Below are positions 1-11,400 of a stretch of DNA of 64,000 nucleotides, piece after piece; position 1 is the first letter of the stretch; the number at the start of each line of letters is the position of its first letter. Location: contig NC_054085.1 of the NCBI RefSeq assembly GCF_017562075.2, positions 14,845,222 to 14,909,221 of the forward strand, written 5' to 3'. The translations under genes and the position numbers were made by a program. The notes beneath the pieces were generated by a model. It had not been told where the DNA came from. It searched no databases and was given only the letters and a program-made list of their open reading frames with translations. The stretch comes from Anopheles merus (taxonomy: Eukaryota; Arthropoda; Insecta; Diptera; Culicidae).

Positions 1-847
1 AGGTCGGACCAGCTCGATTGACGTATCTAAACTCCAAGCGCAATCGCAGCTGTGTCGAGATTAAGCTCCACAGATAGTAATCCGTACCGGCCCATTGTCG
101 GCTCGGCGTGATGTAGCTGAAGGGGAAGAATTAAAACAATGCGCCGGAAACGCGCATCCCATCGAGCGATTGGCCGTCCAAGCGGAACAGACGTCGCACG
201 TTTGGGAATTTCGTCGTACTCGCAGTGAGCTGCTGTGTGAAACTGATGCGAATTAAGCGTCTAGGCTCATGCGGGGAGTTAACTTGATCGTAGGGTAAAA
301 CCACCGCATAGCCTATACCGAGGTTGAGCAGTGCGTCCCGTAGGTGCTGCAAGCTAAGACGCTCCTGGAAGGATTTATCGACCAACAGCACAAATTTGTT
401 GCTTCCAGGATTGCGGACACGCTGTAACTCCTTTATCAAGTAGATCAAGCACCTGTTGTTATGCTAAAACGATAAGCACATCAATAAGTGTGAGCACACA
501 AATGCATTTTAATTTATGATCAAAGAGCTCACCTTCGGTTCGTTACGTGCATCGATAACGACCAACGACTGGGCGGCAATGTTAAACTGCTGATTCTGGC
601 CTTTGATCCGCTTCGATTCGCCCTCCAAGCCGGCGATAAGAACCCTTGGATAACTTCCCCCAAAGAGTCCAGCGTTGACGGTTTTAGAGTAAATGAAGTA
701 CACGACGTTCGTTTCCGATGATGCAAACCCATCTTCAATGAGTCGTTGTAGAAAGGGCTTTCTATACTGCGGAGCTGCTAGTAGTGGTGTGATAAGCAGT
801 AGAGCACTAATCCATACGATCCGAGACATCTGGCGACAATGGTTCAA
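1..847 (-). CDS. Divergent ionotropic receptor (IR), 5' part, with in-frame stop
   Basis: Ligand-gated chemosensory channel of the insect IR family, judged from pattern. Exon 1 (847-533) encodes a signal peptide (hydrophobic stretch WISALLLITPLLA; the start is Met at 847 or 826). A 69-bp intron (532-464) has GTGAGC and TTTTAG ends. Exon 2 runs from 463 and carries the block RRLFRLDGQSLDG typical of the stretch before the first ligand-binding lobe. After 215 codons the frame meets TAA at 133-131, yet continues in the same frame with FFPFSYITPSRQW and YYLWSLISTQL, which resemble the IR S1 region, to the window edge. A 35-nt intron (GT at about 155, AG ahead of 117) would skip the stop but is too short for a normal insect intron. 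Pseudogene, read-through or allele/sequencing error are all possible. The rest of the gene lies outside the window. Confidence 0.65.
131..133 (-). other. In-frame TAA inside the IR reading frame
   Basis: Read on the minus strand, ...GGC GCA TTG TTT TAA TTC TTC CCC... keeps one frame on both sides of the stop, and the residues on both sides look like IR sequence. No canonical GTRAGT donor lies nearby that would splice it out. Confidence 0.75.
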
Positions 848-1689
848 GCTTACTAAGTGGTGAAAATATACGAATCTAGTCGTACTTTTATACAGAAATT
901 ACTACTTAAGCAAATGCCTAAAAGGCACTTAAACGATTCTGAAAACTTTTAGCAGGTCCATTAAATTAATGTGTATAATTAGAAATTATGATTAACAGGC
1001 TGAGAGAGACCATCCAGGTCAACACATCACGAGTGTCCTTTTCTATTAGAAATCACAATCAGAAGATGCGAAGCATTTGATATTCAGCCAAAATACGTAT
1101 TCTTCACTGAAATCATTAAAAAAAGATGAGTAAAATTGTTTAAAAATGTTTACAAAACCATTCAATTAAAAAAGCCTACAAAATCCACGCGGAAAAGCAA
1201 CGTGTGAAACATTTCACGTGAAATGTTTCAAACCTTCAAACCGTCCGTTTTTGAAAACATCCCTTGCGTCAAGCGGTTTTCCGTGGCGGCGAACAGACAC
1301 AAATCTCCTTGTTCTGGCAGATCCTTTTCGCCCACAAGTCATCCACCATTCCCGCCCCTACCACCGCTCCATAATTTCCACCCCCTGAAAACACCCCTCT
1401 CTCGGTCGAACCTACTACACTGCGCATGTGTTCCTTTATCTGCACGTTTGTTTTGCCCACAGCGAGTCCATCATTCCCATCTTTTCTGCACAGGACGACG
1501 GGGAGCGAACACACGACGACCGTGACACATTTCCTACGGTGTGGAGGGAGGGTCTACGTACTGGGCTGCTCCGTCATTCTCGGGCGAGTGAGACTGCTTG
1601 ACAGCGTTATGCAAACGGAGAACACCTGTCGCCTGCGGACCGATGGAAAAGCTGTAGTTTGCGAGTAGTTTTGCCACCAAGAGGAGAGA
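848..1689. other. Intergenic region between the IR and LAMP genes
   Basis: The two genes are divergent. The region holds A/T-rich sequence, the 26-bp palindrome at 1205-1230, and C-rich or pyrimidine-rich stretches around 1340-1400. Short ORFs here have no protein-like composition. No other gene was seen. Confidence 0.6.
1205..1230. promoter_or_regulatory. 26-bp perfect palindrome (double TGAAAYRTTTCA)
   Basis: TGAAACATTTCA (1205-1216) and TGAAATGTTTCA (1219-1230) flank CG, so the whole block is a perfect inverted repeat. It is the same motif seen upstream of the ten paralogues further right. It lies in the divergent IR/LAMP intergenic region. Confidence 0.6.
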
Positions 1690-1691
1690 GA

Positions 1692-1696
1692 TCAGT
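1692..1696 (+). promoter_or_regulatory. Putative initiator (TCAGT) of the LAMP gene
   Basis: An arthropod-type initiator TCAGT lies about 210 bp before the coding start, followed about 25 bp on by GTGCGTG-like downstream sequence. No TATA box is obvious. The assignment is by motif only. Confidence 0.3.
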
Positions 1697-1789
1697 GTTG
1701 CCGTGCGTTCGTGCGTGAAAAGTGAACAGTGTTAAAGAATTTGAGTATCAGTGACTGGCGGGTGGTGCAACAACGCACAAGTCAGGAGA

Positions 1790-1855
1790 ATGATGTTTTC
1801 CCGCAAGGAGTTGCTCTACCTTAGGGCGTTAGTTTTCGGTAAGCACAGCGCCTAG
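1790..1855 (+). other. Upstream ORF in the LAMP leader
   Basis: A 22-codon ORF including the stop begins ATGATG and ends TAG at 1853-1855, 50 bp before the LAMP start. Its 3' half contains GGTAAGC (about 1838), a possible donor, so the uORF may be partly removed by splicing in some transcripts. Confidence 0.4.
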
Positions 1856-1905
1856 TGGCCCAGTTTAGCAAAGGATTATATTGCGGTGAAAAGAGTGCAA
1901 AAGAA

Positions 1906-3492
1906 ATGGATCATAAATCGAGCATTTTCGTTCATCTTCTAGCCACACTGCTGCACCTCTGCAACACTCTGCAGCTGGAAGGACTCTCGACCAAGAAGCC
2001 ACGAATTACAAAGTACACGATGAAGCCCACGTCCAGCTCGGTACGTATGCGGTGGTCCCCGCCGTCGGTGTGACGAAATTGACGCACTATTTTCCACCCG
2101 TGCGGAGAGTTGGATGTTTTATGAATGAACTTTTCCAGTGCAAGCGAAGCGAACTTGTATCATGAATATCGATTTTCTTGCACTGCCTCCCCCCTCCCCA
2201 GCAAGACGTTGTCGTTGTCTGCCCACGCGGCAGGAGGTGGAATGAATCCCTCTCCACGTACACGTGTGTATGTGTGTCTGTATGTGTGTGTCTCCTTTTT
2301 CGCTTTTCAAGCACGGAAAAGTTTTTCGCTCGCTACGACGGGCCACAAATTTTCCATCATGTGACGGCACCAACACCGTTTGACATTTCTAACCATAATT
2401 TCTGTTCATTTTTTTTCGCTCTCCGTGACACGCCGTAGGCTACAGCGGTGCCATCCTCCCTGTCGCTGTACCGCCTGGACGGATCGAGTGGAGCAACGTG
2501 CATACTGATTCAAACCGATGCCCTGCTAAGCATTCAGTACCGCGATAAGTACAATGAGGATAAGGTAAGTACGCCGAAGCCGCCCAACCCACCCCTTAGT
2601 GGGTGAGCTGTTCGAGAAGGGAGACCGTGTGTTTTTTTTCCGTCCTGCAACAGTGAACATTTAACGATTCGTGGCAGTGTGTAGCTATCACGCGTGCAGG
2701 GCATTAGTGTTGAGTGTTTCCACCTGTTGAAGTGAGAATATTCTCCATTTATTTTCTCGTTTTGAGTTATTGAAAAAACCTAAAAAAAAAAACATTTGAA
2801 TGTTAAAGTTTACACAATAAAATGCTAACCTGCTCAACTTACCCTCCAACTAACAGGAAGCGGACTCCTTCCTGCCGGACCAGATGGACATTTCCGGCGA
2901 GTGCTGGGAGGACGAGTCGCGCATCACCATGTCCTGGAAGGGTTTCACCGTCAACATCTACTTCTCGAAGACGCCGGGCGGCGAGCGCTGGTACGTGAAC
3001 AGCGTCGACCTGGCGTACTCGTCCTCCAACAAGCTGTTCGAGCACATCGACCGTCCCGGGCTGGACGTGAAGCTGTCGACACCGCCCGGTACGCTGCTGT
3101 TCCCGACGCCGGTCGGCAAGTCGTACACGTGCGACAACGAGGTCATCATCACGATGTTCGCCCAGGACGAGAATGATAAGTCGGGCCATCTGGCCAAGCT
3201 GTATCTGCGCGAGCTGCGGATGCAAAGCTTCATGTACAAGGCGGGCAATGCCTGGGGTCCCACATTCCAGTGCAGCGCAACCGGTACGTACCGCGACGAG
3301 ACGGCCCCGATTGCCGTCGGTTCGACGCTGGCCGTGGCCACGGTCTGCACCGTTGTCGGATACGGATTGTGGAGGTGAGAGAAGCTTTTTGGTAAGCTTT
3401 TGCGTTTTGAGTTTGCTAATGTTTGATTTGTTTTGGTGATTCTTTGCAGATACTTCAAAGTCAAGAAGTTCCAGTACGGAACTATGGCTTAA
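1906..3492 (+). CDS. Lamp1: Lysosome-associated membrane protein (LAMP family)
   Basis: Type I membrane glycoprotein of the lysosome/late endosome limiting membrane. Four coding exons join in frame: 1906-2040, 2439-2564, 2857-3374, 3450-3492, giving 273 aa. All introns are GT-AG; exon 3 to exon 4 splits an Arg codon. Visible features are a signal peptide (FVHLLATLLHLCNTLQ), one LAMP luminal domain with four cysteines (TCILIQTDA, ISGECW, SYTCDN, TFQCSA) and the typical WYVNSVDLAYS block, one TM segment (VGSTLAVATVCTVVGYGLW) and a short basic tail ending FQYGTMA, whose YGTM fits the YxxΦ sorting signal. This matches the insect single-domain LAMP1 type. The start at 1906 is the first ATG in frame after the leader; the in-frame GTG at 1855 is not a start. 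Confidence 0.85.
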
Positions 3493-6400
3493 GTTGCTTC
3501 TGCCGTACATAAAAGGCAGAAAGAAAGAAGTGGGGTGAGATTGTCCTATCGCGGCCAAAACTGTAGAACAGCGACAGAATTATCGTAGAAGATTGATATG
3601 ATGCGAAACAGTGAAAGTGTAAGTTTAATTTGTTGCGAGCAACACCACGCTATTCTTTACCTTTCCCCAACTCTACATCTTGCAGAGCGACTCCACGTAA
3701 GTACTTCGATTGAAATGCAAAATGATTCCATTACAAAGAGCAAACAAAAATATGAACAAAATCCTATAACACGTGCTGTAGCAAACAGCAAACAGCAAAC
3801 ATTTAAACAATTCTCAACAACAACAAAAGAACTATACAATGCAAGCGATGTATTTACCGTGTTTTAGGGCATAGAAACTGAAAGGCGCACGGGAATGTTA
3901 TAACTAAATATAAACAATATATACATATACACATGTAGGTATGTGAGCATACAAATCGTAAAGGATACCAAACGAAACAATGATGCGAGCTGGTGAATTG
4001 AAACAAACAGGTGAAGAGCGTTACAGATACAAGAGAAAGAAAGTTGAATGATAGGAATATATATATACATATATACAGTCTTAAAGAGAGTCGCATAAGG
4101 AAAAAAGCAAACACGGCTAAGCGCGGAACAGCGTTAAAGAATGTCTTCCATTTTCATTTTAATGATATAATCGTGTGATTAAGTAACTTTATGAACGTTC
4201 ATGAACATAAGCAAAAACCTTAAAGTCAAACCAAGCGAACAGAACAGAATGGAATAAACACAACTATGTAGCGTGTATGTAGCTCTATATAAGCTTAACG
4301 GTGTTGCGGATGAGGGAGCAAGCGAAAGGGAAGTGCCAGTTTAGTGTGTGGCGTTTAAAGAAAACACGGCGGAATCGGTCTATGCCAACCTTCCTTTTCT
4401 CTATGTGCACAAGACGCAAAACGTTCGATTATAGGAAAGGAAATGCATATTTTCTCTCTCCAGACAAATGCACACATTCGTCCATTTGGCGGCAAACAAC
4501 ATTTACGGACACAGTAAGCGTACCGACAGCGTAACATTACATTGATCAATTCGCACCAACACATCTTCTTTGTATATAGCACACGCGCTACCAGCAATGC
4601 ACCATGTTCCGGTTCCGGAAGCACGTGTTCCACGTGTGTGTATATGTGTGTTTGGAATATTTTTAACCAAAAACTCCAATTTCTTCTCCTTCTTCAACAT
4701 CGTTGTCGTCGTCGTCTCGTTCATTCCGGAAAATAATAAACAATTAATAAACGCACTCTTTCGAAACGTAACGTTTGTTGCGACATATCGCGAATTGATG
4801 TGGGCCCATCAAGGCCTCGTCGCAACAATTTCGAAAAAACAAAAAAACAAACATATCTTGGTGTCTTTTGGTGCAGTTTTTAACTTATCGTTGAAATAAT
4901 GTGTAAAAGCATACGCTCGCGCTACACCGTTAAATGTCGTACAGGTTTTCCACCCTCCAACAATCAGCAGCAATAGGGCTCGATGAAAAGCTGTTAAGGG
5001 GTGGTGTCTTGTGCATTGGCTAAACAATACAAAAAAAAGCGATCTACTGATAACCAAACGATTAGTAACTAACGAAGTTCGTTTCGCGATTTCAGTTACT
5101 AGCGAATAAGTAGAATATCTAAGACTCCACGCAGCAATCTGTCTCTAACAAAATGATATAAATTATACTGTCTATATGTCGTTCGCCATCGTTAACGCAC
5201 ACAAACACACCATGCAATTATGGTGTATCAGTATTGTTGCTTCATATTTACTACTATTCGTTTCGTTAACACCTACGTCAAGCAGTCATAGAAGTCAACA
5301 AACAAATGTAACCATAAGATTCGTGGAATATAGTTAAAGTTTCTTTCCCACAGTCAAGTTCTTCTAATTTGTCTACAAAGTGTTGTGTACACTGACCCAA
5401 ATACACCCGATACAAATTATTCTAATTTTAGCAGAAATGCATTCAATCGTAAGCATACAAAGTTATGTTACTGTTAACAATCCATTACCCGTAATGAAAC
5501 ATTAATAAACAATAAACAATTAGTTCGAAACATTAAAACCACTTGCCTGTTTCGTCTTCTCATTATTTACAGTAAAGAAAGCGCGCCCGGGCGGGGTTCA
5601 TTTTCATTTAACTTGAAATAATATTTCAAATACTGAATATACATATATTTGTCACTGTTTCAAATCGGCATCGAAAAAGGTGGCTTTTTATGTCGCATTC
5701 GTTCTTACTATAAATCACCAAAAGTACAATAACAGAATTAAAAAGCTACCGTAAAAAAATAATGATCGAATACGTATGTATACTTCTTAAGTTGCGTTCG
5801 TACAAAATGGGGCTAATTTTTGCCTTTTCTCTTACTATCTTGTTAAAAATATGATATTATGACGCGATTTGGCTGGCCGGTTATGTTATGTGATAGTTGC
5901 GCGCTTACACGGGTACTCTACGAATGTATTGTATATACGGCGATTGAGATTGAAGCCTTTTGTTTGTCTATTGTTTGCTCCGTGTCACAGATAACACTTC
6001 TGCTTTTTAAAAAAAAGATTGCAACCGATTCAACTTAACACACAGCTGTTCTTCTAATGGTATGTGGCATAAATTTTAAATATTGTTTATATGTACCTTT
6101 TTGAATTAATGTGATTGCACGTATATTTGATTATTTTGAGTAGCTGTTTCTCCTTTAGCTTTCTTTTTCGCTTCATGATTCGTCGTTATGATTCGTCCAT
6201 GTTTCGTTCTTGTTTGACTATTGGTTACACCGTCCTAATACTTAAATCACATCAGATTGTGTGATACACTTGAAAGGAAGAAACATAAGAACAGAATCGT
6301 CTATACCATACCATCCCGTCCTCTTAGCCCCTAACAACTACCCATCTAGAGCTCGATTTAATCTCATACATACCATTTCCCATGGTGCACCACCTCCTAA

Positions 6401-8431
6401 ACAACACATCACATTCGTTTGCTCGTCGTCGCTCGTTCGTACATTAAAAATTTACTCCCCTACACTACTAAGCACCGTGTCCACACACACACACACATAC
6501 ACACTGGTTATGGTAAAACCAAAACTAACACAAAAATCGTTTCGTTCATTCACTCCGTACCCTTCATCACTCGTTCTTTTCGCGCAACCTTCGTGCGCCT
6601 TCATTTCCATGGTGTGGTGCTCCTTTCTACTATGTTCATCTAAATAGGACTACGTGTTTTTGTTTTATTACATTTCAGTTCGTTTGAGTGGCAGCATCGG
6701 AACTATTTGGATGTGTTTCCACCGTTCCATCTTCGCAGTAGTACAGCGCAATGTACCATTTTGCATTCCTTCGCATTCGTTTCGGGCCGTTTTCTAATGC
6801 GCTCAAAAGATTGGAGCGATAAACGTGCTCTAATTAAACCGTAGAATAGACAAACAAAAAATCTAACATTACTTTACTCCCTCATTCTCACGCAATGGTA
6901 ACACACGGTGGCGAATTGGTCATTTGCCTACCCAAACGTACACAACGAAGAGCTGTTGATGCCACTCAATAAAAACGATTAACCTACACCTCCCCCACTC
7001 CTGCAGAACATTCCTGTGAATAATTAAGGCATTAACAAAGTACAAACGAAACAAATTAAATAACTACGAGAGTATTTTTGTAACGTGCAATGTTAAATTC
7101 TAACTAAAACCATTTAAAACTCTTGCCATATCGTTCCGTTTTCTCGTATTTTTTTCACAAGAGATTCACCGTGACTTTACTATCTTTGCCTTACTGCACT
7201 AGTTCTTGCATGGGTAAAACTATGTTTGATGGATGTTCTTTATCGCTTATAGCACTTTTTTAAACACAAATACGAGCTAAATGACGATGAAAATGTACAT
7301 AACAAGCTACAGCAAATGGTGCATGCATACAACATGGAGAGCTTAGCGCACAAGCGCGTATGCATCTAACAATTAACTAGCAAAATATATCACTAAAACC
7401 TTCAGATATAGAGAGAGAGAGAGATGTAATGAAATCAACCATCAACAAAGAGCTGACAAAATGGTTAAAACGCGCTGGCGACGTTTATTACTAACATGAG
7501 CAGCATGCAAACGCTTGGACGCGTGAAAGAGAAAACAATCTTTCACTGGTTGTGATTCAGCTTTAGATTTTTTTTACATATAAGCAACTCAACATATATC
7601 CCTAGTAACTTCAATGCAGAATTCCGGCTTCTTTCCGGCTGTATCTATTGCACCAACTTATTCTGTAAGCACCTACTGTAGTAACCAAACAGTGATTATT
7701 TCTTATCGAGCGATATTATGCTTTCAAAATCTACTTTAGCTTTTAACTCGCACTGTACGAAAATACTTCGTAAAATGCCTTTACTATGCCTATCTCTGTA
7801 TTAATGTGTGTGTGTTTTTTTATGCATCGGTGGAAAGCTTTTTGATTTATATTTAGCTCGTTTTAAAAATCTATCACATCCGGACGGGAATATGATATAA
7901 AAGTGGACATACAAATTTAATACGTTTAAAAACTAATTGAAATCTTGCACCAAACTAATTGTTTGACAATTAAAACGTACAGCAATGAAATCCTGATCTG
8001 ATGCGCTGTATAAGCGAAGCTTATTTGTATGTTTGTGTGTTTGCAAGCATTTTCCACTTTTACGGACATTTGGACTACAAGCAGTACACGCCAGCAAACG
8101 TGTGGGTATATGTTTGCATGCTACCGTTGACTATTGTTTTGGACAGTTTCAGAATGTTGTCTCTTTGTTGCTTTGCTTCTATCACCTACCAAGAATCGCC
8201 TTCCCCCAGGCTAAACTATTTACCAGTACAACTGAATTCTAATACACGTGTAGAATGAGCGTATAGAGGGGGGGTAGAGTAGCAAGCGGAATACGATGCG
8301 ATGATTTGAAAATTACACCTCCAAACCGTGTAAACTCGTTAGTCTCGTAAGTTATCCAGTCGGTTCCCCATTGGCTCAAAGGCGCATCTCCCATCAGCTT
8401 GTTAACGCAGTTCTCTCTCGTTCCTCGGTCC
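3493..8431. other. Gene-free AT-rich stretch (long 3' UTRs / intergenic)
   Basis: This lies between the LAMP stop and the stop of the next, convergent gene. It contains AATAAA candidates on the plus strand near 4253, 4736 and 5503-5511, and on the minus strand (TTTATT) near 7486. Plus-strand TGTANATA (Pumilio-like) motifs lie near 4570, 5932 and 7290. A (GA)n run sits at about 7411-7424. No convincing coding sequence was seen; the few 60-130-aa ORFs are AT-rich or low complexity. Confidence 0.55.
5579..5629. promoter_or_regulatory. GC-rich patch next to a TTGAAATA/TATTTCAA palindrome
   Basis: A sharp GC block (GCGCGCCCGGGCGGGG, about 5581-5596) sits in strongly AT-rich DNA. Fifteen bases later comes a 17-bp palindrome with a one-base centre at 5613-5629, a spaced variant of the TGAAATATTTCA motif. 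It may mark a promoter of an unseen transcript; this is inference. Confidence 0.25.
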
Positions 8432-11400
8432 TCAGTTGATATAATCGTCACCGTCCAGATCCTCGCTCGATTCCGTCGATGTCAACGTCCAGCGGTTGTC
8501 GCTACAACTCTCCGGCTGTTCCCCGAGCGTCTGGTTGTATGCGCCACGCAAGTTCACGTTACTGCTATTGCCAACATTACCTTGATACAAACGGCCTCCT
8601 GCAGCTATGTTTCCGACGCCACTGTGGTAGGACTGCGATCTCAACACGGAGCTGAAACATAGGCACAATAATTGGATAAATAATGGAGCTTAAATTTGTT
8701 TGTTATTACAACTACACAACTGCACAAGGTTCATTCTAGTTCTTTTCTCGAAAAAAATGTGATTTAAATACAATTTCACACGAAGCCAAATTATCGAATG
8801 TTCCCCAAAACCTGTTTTGCCCAAAAACCACAACAAACACCATTGGAAAAGGTACCATTGTTCGTCTATCAATCAGCTGATGGTTGAAAGATGCTTGAAT
8901 GGAGGAATGTTTGTCTTATGATATGATTTTTAAGATAAAATCACATCATTTCGTGAGGTTACAACTTATCACAATCGTTTATAGACTCATGGTCAAGGAA
9001 AACGTGACCAGACGAGCGGCGAAAGAGATTGATCGTGTCTTTGACTATATTTTACAACATTTACGACCCCCCCGTAATAATTTATTACACTACGGCAGAT
9101 ACGATTGTGCGTTCACCGAGCGAGATAAGAGTTGATCGATACAGCAGTTCAATAGAATGTAAGCAAACGTCCGGTTCCATCGATGTGGGACTTGATTTAA
9201 GCATTACCCCAACAATACAAAACGAGCAGTAAACAAAACCACAATATCTGTGAAAAGCACACACCCAATTACCGAAAAAGGCTAATTTGCTTGCATTGCA
9301 GTGCGAGTGAAGGAAGAGTTGTGGGAAGTGAAACGATAAAGTCAGGATCTATTCCTTTCCCAGAAAGTTTAGGAACTAAAATTACTCAAACGTTACATAG
9401 AGCTTTACAACGAATAGAGGAAACATCACGACTTATCAGGTTCGTGGACGATATAGCTACAAAGGTTTTTGAAAGGAGGAAAGATAAGACGTACAGAAAA
9501 AGAGAGCAGAAGAACAGAGACAGTAGTGTGTTTGGTGTGAGGAAAGCAAAAGCGTAGCAAACCTTTCACTCGATTTACTTTGCCGTTCCGAATGCAGTTG
9601 AGATTGCTGCTGCTGCTGTTGTTGAGCGGCAAGCTGCCGTCTGGATTCCTCCTGCTGTTTCTTCTTGCCCTCCAGCGCGGCTTTCATCGGATCGTAGCTC
9701 GCGCGCCTTCGCCACATCTCCAGCTCCTGCTCTTTCGCCACCTTGACGGCTGAAATGGAATGCAAAGCAAAAATGTTAGCAAACAGGCACATACATACAC
9801 CGTCGTACAAGCAAAGAGGCTTCTTCTTTCTATCGCTTTTCGCCGCTCGCGTTCACTTACGATCCTTCTTTGCGGCACCGCCCGTACCGCCCGTGCCACC
9901 GGCGCTCGACTTGCTGGCCGCACTGCTGGCCGACTTGACGCTGCGGGCGCTCATGCGCGTCGGATCGGTTCGGCTCATCGCTGACGAGACGGACGCACTG
10001 CTCGGGCTCTTCCGCACGCCCTCCTGGTTCCGCAGCAGATAGCTCTTCGATTCGTCCTTCTTCAGGAAGTTGGCCGCATTGGAGGATTTGTATTTCGAGA
10101 TATCGAGATACTTCGGCTGCACCTTACCGCCGGCACCGACCGCCGACGAGGCGGTCGAGTTGATCGACTGGGTGGAGTGCTGCTGTCCTTTGCCGCCGAG
10201 TAGCATCTCCCGCCCGGTTGCAGATTTGCGCATGTTCAGATCCTGCTTCATTCGATTCAGGCTCGAATCGCGCGGCATCGAGGCTCGATCCCTGCCGAGC
10301 CCACCGACACCACGCATCTGTACCGCACGTCGCGGCAGTTCGGGCGTATTGGGGCAGGCCGCAGCACCACCGACGGCTTGCTTCGCACCACCACCAGTTG
10401 CTCCTCCGCCGCCACCACCACCACCCGCCAGCTTCTTGTTCTGTTCCATCCGCATCAGGAACGTTTTGTTGTAGCGCGTGTTGGTGAGCGGTTCCTTCTC
10501 CAATCTGCCCCCATTCACGTCGAGATCTTCATCGTCCAGATCGTCCACCGGATCCTCCTCGTCCGACAGCGAGTTGGAAGAGTATCCATCCTGCTGCCGG
10601 CCTGCCCCCCGCATCTGTAAACCATCGTCGTCGCCGTCGTTGATGTACAGCATCAGCTCGTCCGGATAGTTCGGATCCATCACGAGCTGGTGCCGGTGGT
10701 GCGGTGGCTGCACCGTATGGTGATGATACTGCTGCGGCTGAACCCCGCTATCCGACACGCCGGCAGCCATCTTCTTGAAGCTGGTGCTGCTGGCCGACTT
10801 CTGTATTCTTGAGCCACCGCTGGAGACCGTCCGCCCATTGACACCGGTAAGTCCGCCCGCCTTCGCCGACATGGTCGGGGTCGCCGGTTTCAGCGGCTTC
10901 ACCGAGAATGAACTTGAGCGCTTTATGGGTGATGTAAGATGCTGCTGCTGCTGTTGCTGCTGTGATTGGGGTTGTATTTTCTGTACACGATTCACGGCGA
11001 CCGACTTCTGGTTGGCCCCGATCGCTTGTTTGGCACCGGTGGAAGTTTGCAAATGCTGCTGCTGAACACTGCCGGGCGTTTTCCGCGGGCCAAGAGACAT
11101 CGCCCTCGGCCGGGGCATCACACTGTCCGCCATCAGTGCCGCCTGCCTTCGCTTCAGCTCCATCTCCTCCTCATCCTCCTCCTCCTCCTCCTCCTCATCG
11201 TCAATGTCCTCCTCGAACTCTTCCTCATCGTAGTCCCTGCAGTCGTCCGGATCTTCCAAATCATCCACCACACCACCGTCGGCATTGAGCAGCTCACCGC
11301 CACCATTCCCACCGTAGTACCCCGTAACAGCCGAATGATCAAACTGTTGGAAGCATTTCACCGGCTTTGGCGGCAGCGAAGACATCACACCTTCGTACGA

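Noticed and set aside
2839..3558. 239-aa minus-strand ORF opposite LAMP exon 3
   Set aside because: An antisense shadow of the LAMP coding exon.
9291..9557. 88-aa plus-strand ORF inside intron 3 of the large gene
   Set aside because: No recognisable domain or promoter. The position is fully explained as intron; left uncalled.
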